This document shows positions 49,356-57,478 of a DNA stretch of 64,000 nucleotides, piece after piece. The notes under the pieces are model-generated. The model ran no database searches and was not told the DNA's origin. It saw only the letters and a list, made by a program, of their open reading frames with translations. Positions within the stretch are counted from its first letter, which is position 1; each line of letters begins with the position of its first letter. The stretch lies in NCBI RefSeq assembly GCF_000717335.1, contig NZ_JNYZ01000003.1, positions 248,001-312,000 of the forward strand, in the 5' to 3' direction. The stretch comes from Amycolatopsis jejuensis. Its GTDB lineage: Bacteria > Actinomycetota > Actinomycetes > Mycobacteriales > Pseudonocardiaceae. Position numbers and translations under genes: made by a program.

Positions 49356-49829
49356 ATGATCAGCCAAACTGTCCAGGCAGCCGTTATCGTGCTGCAACAG
49401 CGAGCCCTTGCCGCTCGCGACCTGTACGAACTCGACCGCATCGAACGTGCTCTCGACGAGTTGTTGCGGACCCCAAGCGGACAGTCTACTTCGACACCGG
49501 CAGCTGCCCGCATGCGATCCGCACTCGGGCACGCCTACGAGGCGATCGAGCGGCGCCGAGAAATTGCCCCGTCAACCGTGCTAGACGATCACACGGACCT
49601 CGGCTTCGAAGACCAGAACTACCGCTTAGCCGAGATTCACCTCTGGCTCCAGACCGAACCGGCCCTCACGGCCAGCGACCGGACGATACTCCGCGACCTG
49701 GCCGACGGCGAGGACGCGGCGAGTCTTGCCGATCGTCACGGATTGCCAGTAGCCCGCGTACGCGAACGCATCAGCCGTGCTCGTCGCCACGGCCGCCAGA
49801 TCTGGCACGAGACGGCGTTGGCCGCATGA
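49356..49829 (+). CDS. Sigma-region-4-like HTH protein, first gene of a Dnd-linked set
   Basis: A 157-residue protein. The N-terminal 70 residues are helical (AAVIVLQQRALAARDLYELD). The C-terminal part, TASDRTILRDLADGEDAASL then ADRHGLPVARVRERISRARR, is a sigma-70 region 4/LuxR-like helix-turn-helix. GGAG precedes the ATG by 6 nt. Its stop overlaps the next start (ATGA), so it is made together with the GIY-YIG protein. It could regulate the set or recruit it to DNA. Not a full sigma factor: no region 2 is visible. Confidence 0.75.
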   Translation: MISQTVQAAVIVLQQRALAARDLYELDRIERALDELLRTPSGQSTSTPAAARMRSALGHAYEAIERRREIAPSTVLDDHTDLGFEDQNYRLAEIHLWLQTEPALTASDRTILRDLADGEDAASLADRHGLPVARVRERISRARRHGRQIWHETALAA

Positions 49830-50233
49830 CGCCGCGCCTCCTTCGCCTGCGCCCCTGGCTCATCCGCGCGCTCATTCCCGCGAACCACATCGGCACGTAC
49901 ATGCTGTACGGCGACCAAGGCGAGTTGTTCTACGTCGGCCGTAGCGACACCGACGTGCAGCGCCGATTGGTTTGCCACGCATCCGACCAACGAGGCGAGT
50001 ACTTCACCTACGACATCCGCCACACAGTGACCAGCGCCTTCGACGTCGAATGTGCACTCTTTCACATCCACGTCGAAACACCGTCCAACCGGCTCCATCC
50101 GGACAAACCCGACTTCCACCCTATTACCTGCGCGTTTTGTCCATATCCCTCGACCGCCATCCGTGTCGCAAACAGGCCGACTACTGCGTCACACGTCGTC
50201 CGTACAAGTCGCAAAGGATCTCACTCACCATGA
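49826..50233 (+). CDS. GIY-YIG nuclease, candidate restriction enzyme of the Dnd island
   Basis: The 135-residue protein is a small GIY-YIG nuclease: GTYMLYGDQGELFYVGRSDT with Tyr in GTY (25) and YVG (36-38), Arg 46-47 in DVQRRL, the metal-binding Glu in DVECALFH (E75), and Asn in SNRLHP (N88). All catalytic positions look kept. A C-terminal Cys pair (CAFCP) may bind zinc. It is joined by ATGA overlaps to an HTH gene before and a GHKL ATPase gene after. In a phosphorothioation island without dndFGH it is a good candidate for the DNA-cutting part. Confidence 0.85.
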   Translation: MTPRLLRLRPWLIRALIPANHIGTYMLYGDQGELFYVGRSDTDVQRRLVCHASDQRGEYFTYDIRHTVTSAFDVECALFHIHVETPSNRLHPDKPDFHPITCAFCPYPSTAIRVANRPTTASHVVRTSRKGSHSP

Positions 50234-51963
50234 CTAGCCAACCGCTCTTCCTTTCCACTCAAGATCAGCGTGCTGATCTTGTTCAGGTCGATCGAGCGTT
50301 GGAGTCCATGCGCGATGCAGGCTTCGATCTCACTGCCGCCGTCGGCGAGCCCTTGGACAACTCTATCGAGGCCGAGGCCACAATCATGCGCGTACTGCCC
50401 GTGTTTGGTCCCCGGAAGAAGACCATCGACAGCATCATCATCGTCGACAACGGTACGGGCATCGATCCGACGATCATGCACAAGGTTCTGTCCATGGGCT
50501 ATAGCAACCGCTACAACCAGCGAGCCGGTCTCGGTCGCTTTGGCGTCGGCCTGAAGCTAGCCGGGCTCAGCCTCGGTGAGCGTATCGACGTTTACAGCAA
50601 GGAGGCCAACAGTTCGAAGGTCTACCACAGCTACATCGACCTCGAGGAAATCCGCGAAGGTCGACAGCAGTACATCACGACTGTGCCTGTCGACGATTGG
50701 CCGGCGGCAGCCGCCAAACTCATGGTCGGCCGAGACGGCCGCCCCTTCTCCTCCGGTACGGTCGTGGTCTTTGGCAAGATCGACCGGTTGTCGAGCGGCG
50801 GTAAGTTCGCAACGTCGCTCGAGCAGAAGATTGCCGATCTCAGGAAGTTCATCGCACGGGCCTACCGCACCTTTATCGACACCGGGCGCTCCTTCGAACT
50901 TGACGGCAAGGAGGTCACGCTGCACGACCCGCTGTTCCGGATGGACAATCCCCGCATCATTTCGCGATACAAACCAGCCGACCCACGCGGTCAGCTCATC
51001 GAAGAGGATGACATTGTCGTTGACGGGCAAAAGGTTCATGTCGCCGTCGCACTTGTGCCGCGGGAGTTCCGGCCTTACTCCGGGGCAGGAGGCGACACTG
51101 ACCACAAGGGTCAGGACATCCGAGAGTTCCAGATCAACGCCGACAATGCGGCGCGGATCAGCATCCTCCGCAACGGACGCGAGATCTACTACGACGTGGT
51201 ACCTCAGCTGGTTGAAGGCGGCAGATCAGACAAGGTGATCCGGTACATCGCGATCGAGGTCCGTTTTCCTGCTGATCTAGACGAATACTTCCAGGTTCGT
51301 CACGTCAAGCGCGGTGCGGAACCGGTCAGCAAGCTTCGCGACGAGTTGCGTACGTGGTTGAAGCGGCCAGTCCGGCAAGCACGTTCCCTGGTACGGCAAC
51401 AGTGGGAGGAATACGACGCCCAGAATCGAGCCGAGAATGGTGAGCACAGCGGCAGCATGAACACCGCTGAACGCGTTGACCCCAATCTCCCCAAGGGGCT
51501 CGCCGGGCGCACAGCGACCGCGGAGGAGGAGGAACGGATCGTCCAAGAGGCAGCCGAAGATCGGGGGCTCGATCCGCAGGTCGACACCGGCAAGATCGAG
51601 AAGATCCGCGAACAGGTACGGACCAAGCCGATCACGCTGCTCGACGGTCGCTGGCCCGGCAAGGAATTTCTCGACATTCGACACCTCAATGGCAAGTCCG
51701 TCGTGAAGCTCAATCAACGGCATGCCTTCTTCAGGGACGTCTACGCGCCCATCAAAAAGGTGGCCGATGAAGGCGTCGGGAACATGGCTCCCGAGGAGAT
51801 GGTTGATCTCGCTAGGCGCGCGGAGTCAGCGATCGACTTGCTCTTCATGGCGTACGCCCGAGCTGAAGGCATGTATGAGAACCCCGAACAGTTCGACGAC
51901 CTGCGGACGTACTGGGGCATGTTCAGTGAGGCCCTGTTGAAGGAGCAGTTCAAGGATCAGTAG
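50230..51963 (+). CDS. GHKL-type ATPase of the Dnd island
   Basis: The 577-residue protein has a complete GHKL (Hsp90/MutL/MORC-like) ATP site: N box VGEPLDNSIEAEA with Asn 44, G1 box IVDNGTGID (D73, G75, G77) and G2 box GLGRFGVGLKLA (100-111). A transducer-like region follows (NAARISILRNGREIYYDVVP; YIAIEVRFPADLDEYFQVRH), then a helical, charged C-terminus with coiled coil. Such ATPases dimerise on ATP and act as clamps in repair and defence systems. Starts in the stop of the GIY-YIG gene (ATGA). It may sense modification state and control the nuclease. Confidence 0.88.
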   Translation: MTSQPLFLSTQDQRADLVQVDRALESMRDAGFDLTAAVGEPLDNSIEAEATIMRVLPVFGPRKKTIDSIIIVDNGTGIDPTIMHKVLSMGYSNRYNQRAGLGRFGVGLKLAGLSLGERIDVYSKEANSSKVYHSYIDLEEIREGRQQYITTVPVDDWPAAAAKLMVGRDGRPFSSGTVVVFGKIDRLSSGGKFATSLEQKIADLRKFIARAYRTFIDTGRSFELDGKEVTLHDPLFRMDNPRIISRYKPADPRGQLIEEDDIVVDGQKVHVAVALVPREFRPYSGAGGDTDHKGQDIREFQINADNAARISILRNGREIYYDVVPQLVEGGRSDKVIRYIAIEVRFPADLDEYFQVRHVKRGAEPVSKLRDELRTWLKRPVRQARSLVRQQWEEYDAQNRAENGEHSGSMNTAERVDPNLPKGLAGRTATAEEEERIVQEAAEDRGLDPQVDTGKIEKIREQVRTKPITLLDGRWPGKEFLDIRHLNGKSVVKLNQRHAFFRDVYAPIKKVADEGVGNMAPEEMVDLARRAESAIDLLFMAYARAEGMYENPEQFDDLRTYWGMFSEALLKEQFKDQ

Positions 51964-52168
51964 TCGGGCCGGCCGGTGGGGACACGCAGACGAGTACAGC
52001 CCCCACCGGCGCCGACCGCACACGGTAACGTTTGATGCCCGGCGTGTGATTCCTACGGAGTAGTCCGCTCGCACGAAGCAACGTCGCTCACCCAGTGTGA
52101 GCGACTGGACACGAAGTGCAAGTGGGAGCGCGACGCGATGTACTAGAACACAAGGAAGGCAACGAAGT

Positions 52169-54349
52169 ATGTTCGGCTCCGGCACCAAGCTAACCTTCCG
52201 GGACTATGTCCAGGGAACTTGGGGCAGTTTCGATACACCTGCCGGTCGCGTCGACTACGTGATGACCAAGGCCAAGCTCGGCGGTGAAGGCGACGCTCCC
52301 GAGCGACAACTTACCAAGAGTCTGGCGCCAGTCCGGGAGATCATGGATGCTGGCGACCTCGACTTCAACCAGCTCCTGCAACGCGACCTCGATGACCACC
52401 GGGTCGCGGTCAACCTCATCCCCTACCTGCTCAAACCTCAAGCCACCGGCCCAGCCTTCTTTCCGCCTATCGTTGCGGTACTTCTACCGTTCCGCAACAA
52501 GAAGCCAACTAAGTTCCCTGCTCTTGGGGAGCCTGTCACCAACGATCACGACGACGCAACATGGCAGGAGCAGCGCGCTGGTAACGCATTCCAAGTCCAT
52601 CGGCTCCTGGACCCCGACGGCGAGCCGCATGGCGCCAACGTGGGAAAGCTCTGGTGGAATCGGTCAGAAGCGAGTTTGGTGGTGCTTGACGGTCAGCACC
52701 GCGCGATGGCTCTTCTCGCCATCGAACGGACGCTCTCCAACTCTTGGCAGGACACGTCGGGAGTTAAATTCCGATCCTTCTACGAACATCAAGTCAGGCA
52801 GCTAATCAACACCCACGGCACAACAGAAGTCGACCTTGAAAAAGTTGAGGTGCCGGTCACAGTCTGCTGGTTTCCACAACAAACAGGCGAGGAATCACGG
52901 CCGCACGAAGCAGCTCGAAAACTCTTCGTCGACGTCAATAAGGAAGCCCGCCCACCAAGCGAATCTAGAATAATTCTACTGTCCGACGCCGAACTCGGTA
53001 ATGTACTGACGCGGAGTATGCTCAGTGCACTCCGAGGCCGCAGTGAAGATGCACGTATTCCGCTGTACGCAGTCGAATACGACAATCCAGACGTCAATAG
53101 CAGTCGACCGGCCCGCTGGTCTGTCGTCACTAACGTGCATCTACTGAAGATGGCCGTCAACCGGTGCATCTTTGGCCCTCCCAAGTACCTCGCAAACTTG
53201 GCTCAACCGATTATTGGACGGGAGAGCCCAGAAGAGCGCGACGAGTTCATGCGTGCCCAACTCGACCTCGAGACGCTCCTGCCAAGTCGACTTGACGATG
53301 GAGGTTACACCTTTGACTGCAAGTCCATCGGAAATCTCAACTTCCCCATAGGCAAGGCCGACGCAATTAGCGAGCGATTTATGGAGACCTGGGGCACCGC
53401 GATACTCACGTTGCTCTCAAAGACCAAACCATACGCTGCACACGCAACGAGCCTTGCAAAGCTAAAAGAGGATTGGCACACCGCAGACACTTTTGCCTCC
53501 CTTGCGCATGACGCGCTATTCGGGGGAGTTGGCGTGTTCTGGACACTGCGCGCCAGCCATGAACACTATCTTGAAACCAAGAATTCGGGCGATTACAGAA
53601 TTCCAAAATCAGACGTAATCCGAGCCTGGGAGGCACTGAAAGCAAAAGAGGATGACTTCGATCGATATCGCGCGCTTGAGTATCTCGAATCAACTCGACC
53701 CGAGAGAATGAAGAATTGCAAGGCTGCCTACAGTGTCTATAACACACACGCTTGCCAACTGGGATTGATCATGACACTCGGCTCCCTGTGGGAAATGCGC
53801 AAAGGAATGCTTCCTGACACGAGAATCGTCGACCTGCCGAAGTTTGCCGACGCCCTGACTGCTGCGTGGAATACTTTCTTTGCGATCGACCACGGGAAGG
53901 GTCGGGATCGGAAACTTGCTTTCAGTAAGACGATTACCAACCCAATCAATCAAATTGGGAACATGGACACCCCTCAAGCTGTTTACTTTCGGTACTTCTG
54001 GATGCAGGCCCTTGCAATTCCTCACGCGTGGCAACACGTTGCGGACTGGTTACCTGCGCGCGCCAGGTTCGACGCGAAGCTTGGCCAAGCCCGTCGCATG
54101 TACCTGGATCTATGCACGAAACAGCAACTTAAAGCCTTGGCGACCAGTCAGCCGGGCGTTTCCGACAGTAAGCTACGTAACCAGGCCGAAAAGATCGCCG
54201 CGACCAGCCTTAAGAGGGCACTTCGCGACTGGTTCTTTGTTTCTGAGGAAGAGTTCAACGTTTGGTCGGCCAATGCCAAGGTCGGCGATCAACAGGGAGC
54301 ACTCGATCTAGCTCCGACAACGCCAGAGGCCGCTGCAGACAAGGAGTGA
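52169..54349 (+). CDS. Large DGQHR-domain protein related to DndB
   Basis: This 726-residue protein contains the DGQHR signature in LVVLDGQHRAMALLAIE (residues 174-178) and the partner motif LFVDVNKEARPPSESRIILL near 250, both typical of DndB and DGQHR proteins. It is about twice the length of DndB; the C-terminal 450 residues are helical and of no family I know. Codons are clearly AT-richer than in the dnd genes, which suggests separate transfer. AAGGAAGG lies 10 nt before the ATG. It follows the GHKL gene by 205 bp on the same strand and probably reads DNA or nucleotides for the module. Confidence 0.85.
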   Translation: MFGSGTKLTFRDYVQGTWGSFDTPAGRVDYVMTKAKLGGEGDAPERQLTKSLAPVREIMDAGDLDFNQLLQRDLDDHRVAVNLIPYLLKPQATGPAFFPPIVAVLLPFRNKKPTKFPALGEPVTNDHDDATWQEQRAGNAFQVHRLLDPDGEPHGANVGKLWWNRSEASLVVLDGQHRAMALLAIERTLSNSWQDTSGVKFRSFYEHQVRQLINTHGTTEVDLEKVEVPVTVCWFPQQTGEESRPHEAARKLFVDVNKEARPPSESRIILLSDAELGNVLTRSMLSALRGRSEDARIPLYAVEYDNPDVNSSRPARWSVVTNVHLLKMAVNRCIFGPPKYLANLAQPIIGRESPEERDEFMRAQLDLETLLPSRLDDGGYTFDCKSIGNLNFPIGKADAISERFMETWGTAILTLLSKTKPYAAHATSLAKLKEDWHTADTFASLAHDALFGGVGVFWTLRASHEHYLETKNSGDYRIPKSDVIRAWEALKAKEDDFDRYRALEYLESTRPERMKNCKAAYSVYNTHACQLGLIMTLGSLWEMRKGMLPDTRIVDLPKFADALTAAWNTFFAIDHGKGRDRKLAFSKTITNPINQIGNMDTPQAVYFRYFWMQALAIPHAWQHVADWLPARARFDAKLGQARRMYLDLCTKQQLKALATSQPGVSDSKLRNQAEKIAATSLKRALRDWFFVSEEEFNVWSANAKVGDQQGALDLAPTTPEAAADKE

Positions 54350-54461
54350 CACTGGAGGTCGGCGGCTGCAATTGTTCCACATGAGCGGCGCCGCAAGCTT
54401 GGCTTTTCCTGGGAACAGCCCGCTGTAAGTTACCGCGACCGCCAGATTACAGTAATGACTA

Positions 54462-55645
54462 GTGCCTCATCAAGGAACGTTGACGCGGTAACCGTGTCGC
54501 GTGGACATCCGGGCTGGTGAGCGCGAGGCTGGCCGGTGGAGGTGAGTCATGGCGCGTCAGCCGGAGGTGTTCGCCCGGTCGTTGCAGCCCGACGAGGCGC
54601 AGCAGCTGGTGAAGATCACGAGGTCGACTCGGGATCGGGTGCGGCTGCGGCGGTCCGGGATCGTGCTGGCCTCGTCGCAGGGCCGCTCCGCGGGAGAGAT
54701 CGCGGTGATGTTCGCGGCGACCGAGGGCTACGTGCGGGAGGTGATCCACGCGTTCAACGACTCCGGGTTCGCGGCGTTGTCCCCAAAATGGAACGGCGGC
54801 CGACCTCGTAAGTTCGGGCCGGCCGCCCGTGAACAGATCTGCCGCATCGCCACCTGCAAACCGACCGAGCTGGGGTTGCCGTTCACGACGTGGAGCCTGG
54901 CCAAGCTGGTCGAATACCTGGCCGACCACGCCTGGATCAGGGCGAGCACAGAGACCGTCCGGCAGATCCTGCGCCAAGAGGGCGTGTCCTGGCAGACGAC
55001 GAAGACCTGGAAAGCCAGCAAGGACCCGGACTTCATACCGAAGAAGACCCGCATCCTCGACCTCTACGATCAACCACCCGCCGACGGGCGCGTCATCTGC
55101 GTCGATGAGTTCGGGCCGCTGAACCTGCAACCACGTCCCGGTCGCGGCTGGTTCCCCCGCGGCCGACCGGCCCGCCTGCGCGCGACCTACACCCGCACCA
55201 AGGGCATCCGGCACATGTTCGCCGCGCTCGACCTCGCCACCGGGCAGATGTTCTACCGGTTCCGGGACCGCAAACGCTGGCCGCAGTTCCTCGACTTCTG
55301 CAAGCAAATCCGCCGTCGCTTCCCCGCTGGGAAGCTCCACCTGATCTGCGACAACTACGGACCCCACGGCAAGGCCGAGGTCACCGCGTGGTGCGCCGCC
55401 AACGACATCGAGCTGGTCTACACACCCACCAACGCCTCATGGCTGAACTGGATCGAGTGCGAGTTCACCGCGATCCGCTACTTCACCCTCGACGGAGGCG
55501 ACTACCCCAGCCACGCCGCCCAGGAAGCCGCCATCGCCGGCTACCTGCGCTGGCGCAACCGCCACTGCCACCCCAAACGCCACTTCGCCGTCAACTCCAA
55601 AATCCGCCGACCGGATTACCTACCTAACGTTGCTTGATGCGGCAC
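54462..55645. mobile_element. IS630-family insertion sequence
   Basis: A 1184-bp element. Ends GTGCCTCATCAAGGAACGTT (left) and, on the other strand, GTGCCGCATCAAGCAACGTT (right) are inverted repeats with 2 mismatches in 20. It is flanked by TA on each side (54460-54461, 55646-55647), the target duplication of this family. The right TA is part of the TAG stop of the neighbouring methyltransferase gene; since the empty site would also read TAG, the gene is not shortened. Confidence 0.92.
54549..55637 (+). CDS. IS630-family transposase
   Basis: The 362-residue transposase has an N-terminal helix-turn-helix (RSAGEIAVMFAATEGYVREV), a winged helix domain and the DDE core: first Asp in VICVDEFGPL, second in LICDNYGPHG, Glu in NWIECEFTAIRYF. 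The frame is intact, with no frameshift of the kind many IS630 elements use. It should cut at TA and move the element. ATG 54549 follows GGAGGTGAG at short spacing. Confidence 0.94.
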   Translation: MARQPEVFARSLQPDEAQQLVKITRSTRDRVRLRRSGIVLASSQGRSAGEIAVMFAATEGYVREVIHAFNDSGFAALSPKWNGGRPRKFGPAAREQICRIATCKPTELGLPFTTWSLAKLVEYLADHAWIRASTETVRQILRQEGVSWQTTKTWKASKDPDFIPKKTRILDLYDQPPADGRVICVDEFGPLNLQPRPGRGWFPRGRPARLRATYTRTKGIRHMFAALDLATGQMFYRFRDRKRWPQFLDFCKQIRRRFPAGKLHLICDNYGPHGKAEVTAWCAANDIELVYTPTNASWLNWIECEFTAIRYFTLDGGDYPSHAAQEAAIAGYLRWRNRHCHPKRHFAVNSKIRRPDYLPNVA

Positions 55646-57063
55646 TAGCTCCTTCGACGGAGCCGATCACGTTCGCGCTGCCAGCCACCAAGGGTGGCAA
55701 TCCGTTCTGGGTGGTCGTACAGGCCGGCTTCGGTCTCAGTGACTGAGATCGCGGAGAGCCGCTCACGGCGGGGGTCGTCGGGGCCGAGGAATTCCTCGGT
55801 CCGATGCAGCAGCGGTGGGTCCGGCGAGCCTCGGTGGTCCTGGACGTCGACGACGCGGGTGCGCAGGTCGACACTGAGGGCGGTCGCGAGGGTCGGGTGT
55901 GAATCTTGCCCAAATGTCGGGTAGGTCAGGTAGGCCACCTTCGGCTCGTTGCGGTGCAGCTTAATGATGTTCGCGCCGGGAACGTTGCCCACGAGCGTGC
56001 GTGCACATCCCTCGAGGACCCTTAGCACTGCGGGCGCGTGACGGAGAGCATCAACGTGGATGTACAGGGCAGTGGGGGATCGCTTGCCGACAGGGCTAGC
56101 GTCCACGGCGAACCCGACCATGTCGGCGTTGCCGGATGCCATGAGCAGGCGGTCGGCGCGGCGACAGGCGTTGCGATAGTTCTGCGTGAACTCCCGGACG
56201 TCGTGCTGCACGGTGCGGGGAAGGTGGCCATATCGTGGTCGTCCGTCGAAGCGGGCGAGCGCGAGGTGCACAAGCAAGCTGGCGGTAGCGCGGGCGCGCA
56301 GGCGGACCCAGTGTTCGGGGTCGGTGCTGGTCGAGATGATCGCGAAGGCGCGGGCGAGGCTGCCGAACCGTCGGGTGATGGTGGGTGCGGTGTCCATTTC
56401 GGTCGACCTAGGCAGTCGCCCGTATGCGGTGAGGAACTCGACCAATGGCATGAGGGTGTCGCGGTGCTGGTCGTAGAGCTGTCCGCAGATCCAGGGCTCG
56501 GGTACTGCGGTTCGGCGGTGGGTTCGGGCCGCGAGTAGTTCTTGTGCGCGTGTGGGATTGCGGAAAACGTAGATGATGCCAGGGGCAGCGTTAAGTGTTG
56601 GCGCGTTGAGGGCGTCTTGAACCAAGGTTCGGAGTTCATGCTGGTCGAAGAACTTCTGAAACGTTCCAGTGCTCGTGAGGACGCCGTCCCCGGAGGGCCG
56701 GCCGCGAAGTCCGCGAGCATCCCATGTCATTCGTGCGGACACGATGAGTGCATCCCGGGCGAGTTCCCATGCCGCGTGTAAGGTGCGGACGCGTTCGTCA
56801 GGGTGCTCGATGACGTTGAGGACGTAGCCGAGGTTGACAACCTGCGCGGGTTGGCGTGCCTCGTGAGGTCGGTGCGCAGGATCCCATCCAGCGCTGGTGA
56901 TGCCGAGCTGGTTGAGGTGTGCAAGATCGGTTCCGCGTCCGCAGCCGTAGTCGAACACTGTGCTCTCGGTGGTCACGATCTTATCGGCTACCGCGCAGGC
57001 GAGTGGACGCGAGAGCTTAGTGCGGATGAGTGCCGTTCGGTGGCGAGGTACCGCCGCTGTCAC
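55645..57063 (-). CDS. DNA phosphorothioation-associated methyltransferase
   Basis: The 472-residue protein has an N-terminal SAM-binding motif (VFDYGCGRGTD, about 37-46) after RTKLSRPLACAVADKIVTTE, the start of the Dnd-associated methyltransferase family (TIGR04096 type). The C-terminal 300 residues are family-specific and helical (FVDASP style FAVDASPVGKRSPTALYI, KVAYLTYPTFGQDSHPTL). It may methylate near phosphorothioate sites or protect the host. GTG 57063 overlaps the dndE stop (GTGA), so it belongs to the dnd operon. Confidence 0.9.
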   Translation of the reverse strand: MTAAVPRHRTALIRTKLSRPLACAVADKIVTTESTVFDYGCGRGTDLAHLNQLGITSAGWDPAHRPHEARQPAQVVNLGYVLNVIEHPDERVRTLHAAWELARDALIVSARMTWDARGLRGRPSGDGVLTSTGTFQKFFDQHELRTLVQDALNAPTLNAAPGIIYVFRNPTRAQELLAARTHRRTAVPEPWICGQLYDQHRDTLMPLVEFLTAYGRLPRSTEMDTAPTITRRFGSLARAFAIISTSTDPEHWVRLRARATASLLVHLALARFDGRPRYGHLPRTVQHDVREFTQNYRNACRRADRLLMASGNADMVGFAVDASPVGKRSPTALYIHVDALRHAPAVLRVLEGCARTLVGNVPGANIIKLHRNEPKVAYLTYPTFGQDSHPTLATALSVDLRTRVVDVQDHRGSPDPPLLHRTEEFLGPDDPRRERLSAISVTETEAGLYDHPERIATLGGWQRERDRLRRRS

Positions 57064-57455
57064 GTCACGTTGGCAGGGACGTCGATGGCTTCGTTGACGA
57101 GGTCGGTGATGGTGCGCAGGCTCCGGTCGCCGACGAGGTAGCCGATCCCGCGGTGGAGGTGGACGCGGAACTGTTGAGCGAGTGTTTCGTCGTCCAGGGG
57201 CAATCCGTCGGAGTGGCAACGCTGACGCAGCAAGGCCCAGTAGAGGTCGCCGTGGGGTCCGGCGAAGGTGCGCCAGTCCATTTGAACGTTGCTATCGGCT
57301 GGATGTTTCGCTTTCGGTGGTGGTGTTGCCTCGGATAGTGACCGGCAGAAAGCCCATCGGCAGAGCGTGTTCCAGTGCGGGATGCCGGTGCGCCGTTTGA
57401 GCGTGACAAGTTGGTCGCGCGCTTTTTGGCTAAGCCGAATGTTGTCTATGGGCAT
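57060..57455 (-). CDS. dndE: DndE, phosphorothioation protein
   Basis: A 131-residue DndE: NIRLSQKARDQLVTLKRRTG, IPHWNTLCRWAFCRSL, then FRVHLHRGIGYLVGDRSL, which covers the family from start to end. DndE binds nicked DNA as a small helical tetramer and supports sulfur insertion by DndC/DndD. It is the fourth gene of dndBCDE, 23 bp after dndD, and ends in the start of the methyltransferase gene. Confidence 0.93.
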   Translation of the reverse strand: MPIDNIRLSQKARDQLVTLKRRTGIPHWNTLCRWAFCRSLSEATPPPKAKHPADSNVQMDWRTFAGPHGDLYWALLRQRCHSDGLPLDDETLAQQFRVHLHRGIGYLVGDRSLRTITDLVNEAIDVPANVT

Positions 57456-57478
57456 GAGGTTTCCCGGATGTTGTCGTT

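Noticed and set aside
49356..54349. The set as dndFGH or sspFGH restriction genes
   Set aside because: None of the four proteins has the expected DndF/G/H features such as the HerA-like ATPase of DndH; GIY-YIG, GHKL and DGQHR motifs are different.
54459..55367. Minus-strand open frame of 302 codons inside the insertion sequence
   Set aside because: It is the shadow of the transposase gene on the other strand; high GC leaves such frames open. The plus-strand frame has the DDE motif.
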